A stretch of DNA of 64,000 bases from Parvularculaceae bacterium (lineage in GTDB: Bacteria; Pseudomonadota; Alphaproteobacteria; Caulobacterales; Parvularculaceae), in the NCBI GenBank assembly GCA_028280115.1, contig JANQMJ010000010.1:1-64000 (forward strand), written 5' to 3'. The notes under the pieces are model-generated. The model did not search any database and had not been told where the DNA came from. It worked only from the letters and a program-made list of their open reading frames with translations. Shown here in pieces: positions 62,995 to 64,000 of the stretch (positions are counted from its first letter, which is position 1; each line of letters starts with the position of its first letter). Position numbers and translations under genes: made by a program.

Positions 62995-63069
62995 GGCGTC
63001 TTCACAGATTTTCCCGACACCGCCGTAAACGTGCAGCGAGCCTTAGGTGAAAGGCTCGCCGCACGCTGA
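62995..63069 (+). pseudogene. Orphan C-terminal fragment of a GDPD gene
   Basis: Directly after the GlpQ-like gene, reading GGC at 62995, the peptide is GVFTDFPDTAVNVQRALGERLAAR followed by TGA at 63067. This is the usual C-terminal end of such phosphodiesterases. The intact gene upstream ends in GFFTDFPDTAVGVRENIIQ, so the nucleotide stretch TTCAC-GA-TT-CCCGACACCGCCGT is present twice (62907-62931 and 63001-63026). The fragment has no start codon of its own. Confidence 0.75.
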
Positions 63070-63182
63070 GAAACGCCGTCTCGAGGGAATGGGCGGGGGA
63101 GCGGCGTTTCGTCGGTTAACTGATCACAATCCGAACGCGCGTCTGTTTCGGCCCGAACCGATAATAATGGCGCGCCCGGGCG

Positions 63183-63488
63183 TCATAATAGACGGCCACG
63201 GCTGCGGGCCTTGCCGTGCCAGACCCAGGCGCTGGCGGGACACACCGTGACGCTTTCGTCGCGCCGGCTCTCCCTGCGGTCACGGCGATCTTCGGCCCGA
63301 TCGCGCGGGCCAAAGTCGCGCCGCTCGTCGCGCCGGCTTTCAATTCTGTCGTAATAATCCTCCACCAGATCCGGACAGCGCTCCGGATGAAAACGCCACT
63401 CCCCGGCGTAAGCGGAAGGGGCGGCGACGCAGCCGGCGGTGATAGCCGCAAGGGCTGCGGCAGGAACTCGAAGCGACTTGATGCGCAT
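63183..63488 (-). CDS. Exported Arg/Asp-rich protein, possibly frameshifted
   Basis: A protein of about 101 residues starting at ATG 63488 (MRIKSLRVPAAALAAITAGC), with the lipobox-like TAGC. The mature part has a charged stretch of Arg and Asp (ESRRDERRDFGPRDRAEDRRDRRESRRDE), flanked by two cysteines (ERCPDL and TVCPAS). Near 63220 another reading frame carries on, giving AVAVYYDARARHYYRFGPKQTRVRIVIS, which looks like a natural C-terminus. A single-base shift near 63210-63230 may therefore have truncated the protein. Confidence 0.55.
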   Translation of the reverse strand: MRIKSLRVPAAALAAITAGCVAAPSAYAGEWRFHPERCPDLVEDYYDRIESRRDERRDFGPRDRAEDRRDRRESRRDESVTVCPASAWVWHGKARSRGRLL

Positions 63489-63680
63489 GCTTTCTCTCCT
63501 AAAAGCAAATGGCGCCGGGCGGGGCCGCGGCGCGTTTCCTTCCATCGCCGACCATAAAACGGGTAAAGGGGAAGCTTTCCGTCGCGAAATTCACAAAAAA
63601 ATCTGCGACGGAATACGCTCGGTCATGCGTATAAGAGACCGTGGGGGCGTGTGAGGATGATTGGAAGGGCGAAGAATTTC

Positions 63681-64000
63681 ATGGCCAATATCAAAGCCGC
63701 ATTACTGATCGCATCGGCGTTCATCATGACCGCCTGCGCCTCCGGCGCGCAGCGACAAGCCGGGCCGACGCAAGGGTCCAAGGGAAAAGGACCCGGCGCT
63801 GGGATCGACCAGGTCGAGCGCCTGCTTGCAACGGGCCGTCAGATCCGGGCGGAAAAAGGCTGCGCCGCAGCGGCGCCGACCTACCGCGTGATCGCCAGTT
63901 TCGGCGAGGGCTATGAAGTGGCGCAATACGAACTCGGCGCGTGCCTGCTTGAAATCGAGGGCGAGAGCGCGCGCGAAACCGCGCTGTTCCGCGAGGAAGG
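63681..64000 (+). CDS. Lipoprotein, incomplete at window end
   Basis: Begins ATG 63681 (MANIKAALLIASAFIMTACASG) with the lipobox MTAC, so it is probably lipid-anchored. The following 85 residues (GIDQVERLLATGRQIRAEKGCAAAAPTYRVIASFGEGYEVAQYELGACLLEIEGESA) suggest a helical repeat protein of the Sel1/TPR type, with the two cysteines seen in such envelope repeats. The reading frame is still open at base 64000. The full product is not visible, so the family is uncertain. Confidence 0.65.
   Translation, partial: MANIKAALLIASAFIMTACASGAQRQAGPTQGSKGKGPGAGIDQVERLLATGRQIRAEKGCAAAAPTYRVIASFGEGYEVAQYELGACLLEIEGESARETALFREE

Overview
The window is a high-GC chromosomal segment from an alphaproteobacterium. 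The evidence is the gene content: a HAD-family (TIGR01459-like) gene next to ribF, an ileS-lspA-DUF3035-mutL run, a phaR-type PHA regulator, groESL under a CIRCE element, a 6S RNA gene just before a 5-formyltetrahydrofolate cyclo-ligase, and alphaproteobacterial palindromic interspersed repeats. The genus cannot be fixed from the sequence alone; a marine or aquatic Hyphomonadaceae/Parvularculaceae-like lineage would fit. No rRNA, tRNA, CRISPR array, prophage or complete insertion sequence is visible.

Layout. 1-10 kb is metabolic: a PEP-mutase/isocitrate-lyase family enzyme, a MATE exporter, a class-C-like serine hydrolase, a coupled TPP enzyme/aldehyde dehydrogenase pair, a lipoprotein and an acyl-CoA dehydrogenase. 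10-14 kb carries tadA, rluB and rsmD (RNA modification), interrupted by a BrnT/BrnA toxin-antitoxin pair and a methyltransferase. 14-21 kb has 6S RNA, the folate cyclo-ligase, a YmdB-type phosphoesterase, an SDR, yebC, a large DUF5916 outer-membrane-type protein and efp. 21-31 kb holds envelope proteins (polytopic protein, beta-barrel, S41 peptidase, tandem TonB-C protein), lepA, a membrane AraC-type regulator, a membrane alpha/beta hydrolase and a nitroreductase. 31-42.5 kb is a mostly leftward housekeeping block (OmpA-like lipoprotein, degenerate EAL protein, HAD, ribF, ileS, lspA, DUF3035, mutL). 42.7-44.3 kb is an atypical, lower-GC gene encoding a membrane protein with a dioxygenase-like C-terminus. 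44.5-53.7 kb has groESL, marC, secreted proteins, the PHA genes phbB and phaR flanking a wrecked phaA, and a GGDEF/EAL protein. 53.8-58.7 kb is a glycan-assembly group (two GT2 enzymes, an ArnT-like transferase, an O-antigen ligase-like protein) running into thrS, yidD and a DUF899 gene. The right end has a mosaic glycerophosphodiester phosphodiesterase and small envelope proteins, the last cut by the window edge.

The most interesting items are signs of genome remodelling: an in-frame palindromic repeat inside ileS just before its editing domain; a repeat family whose CTAG end supplies stop codons to two genes; a phaA relic with an internal deletion and two single-base frameshifts; a glpQ-like gene whose AT-rich 3' part is followed by an orphaned copy of a C-terminal end; and a membrane-anchored TauD/CAS-like protein lacking the expected distal iron-binding histidine. 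No single well-supported new multi-gene system was found; the membrane-anchored dioxygenase-like protein is the best candidate for undescribed biology.
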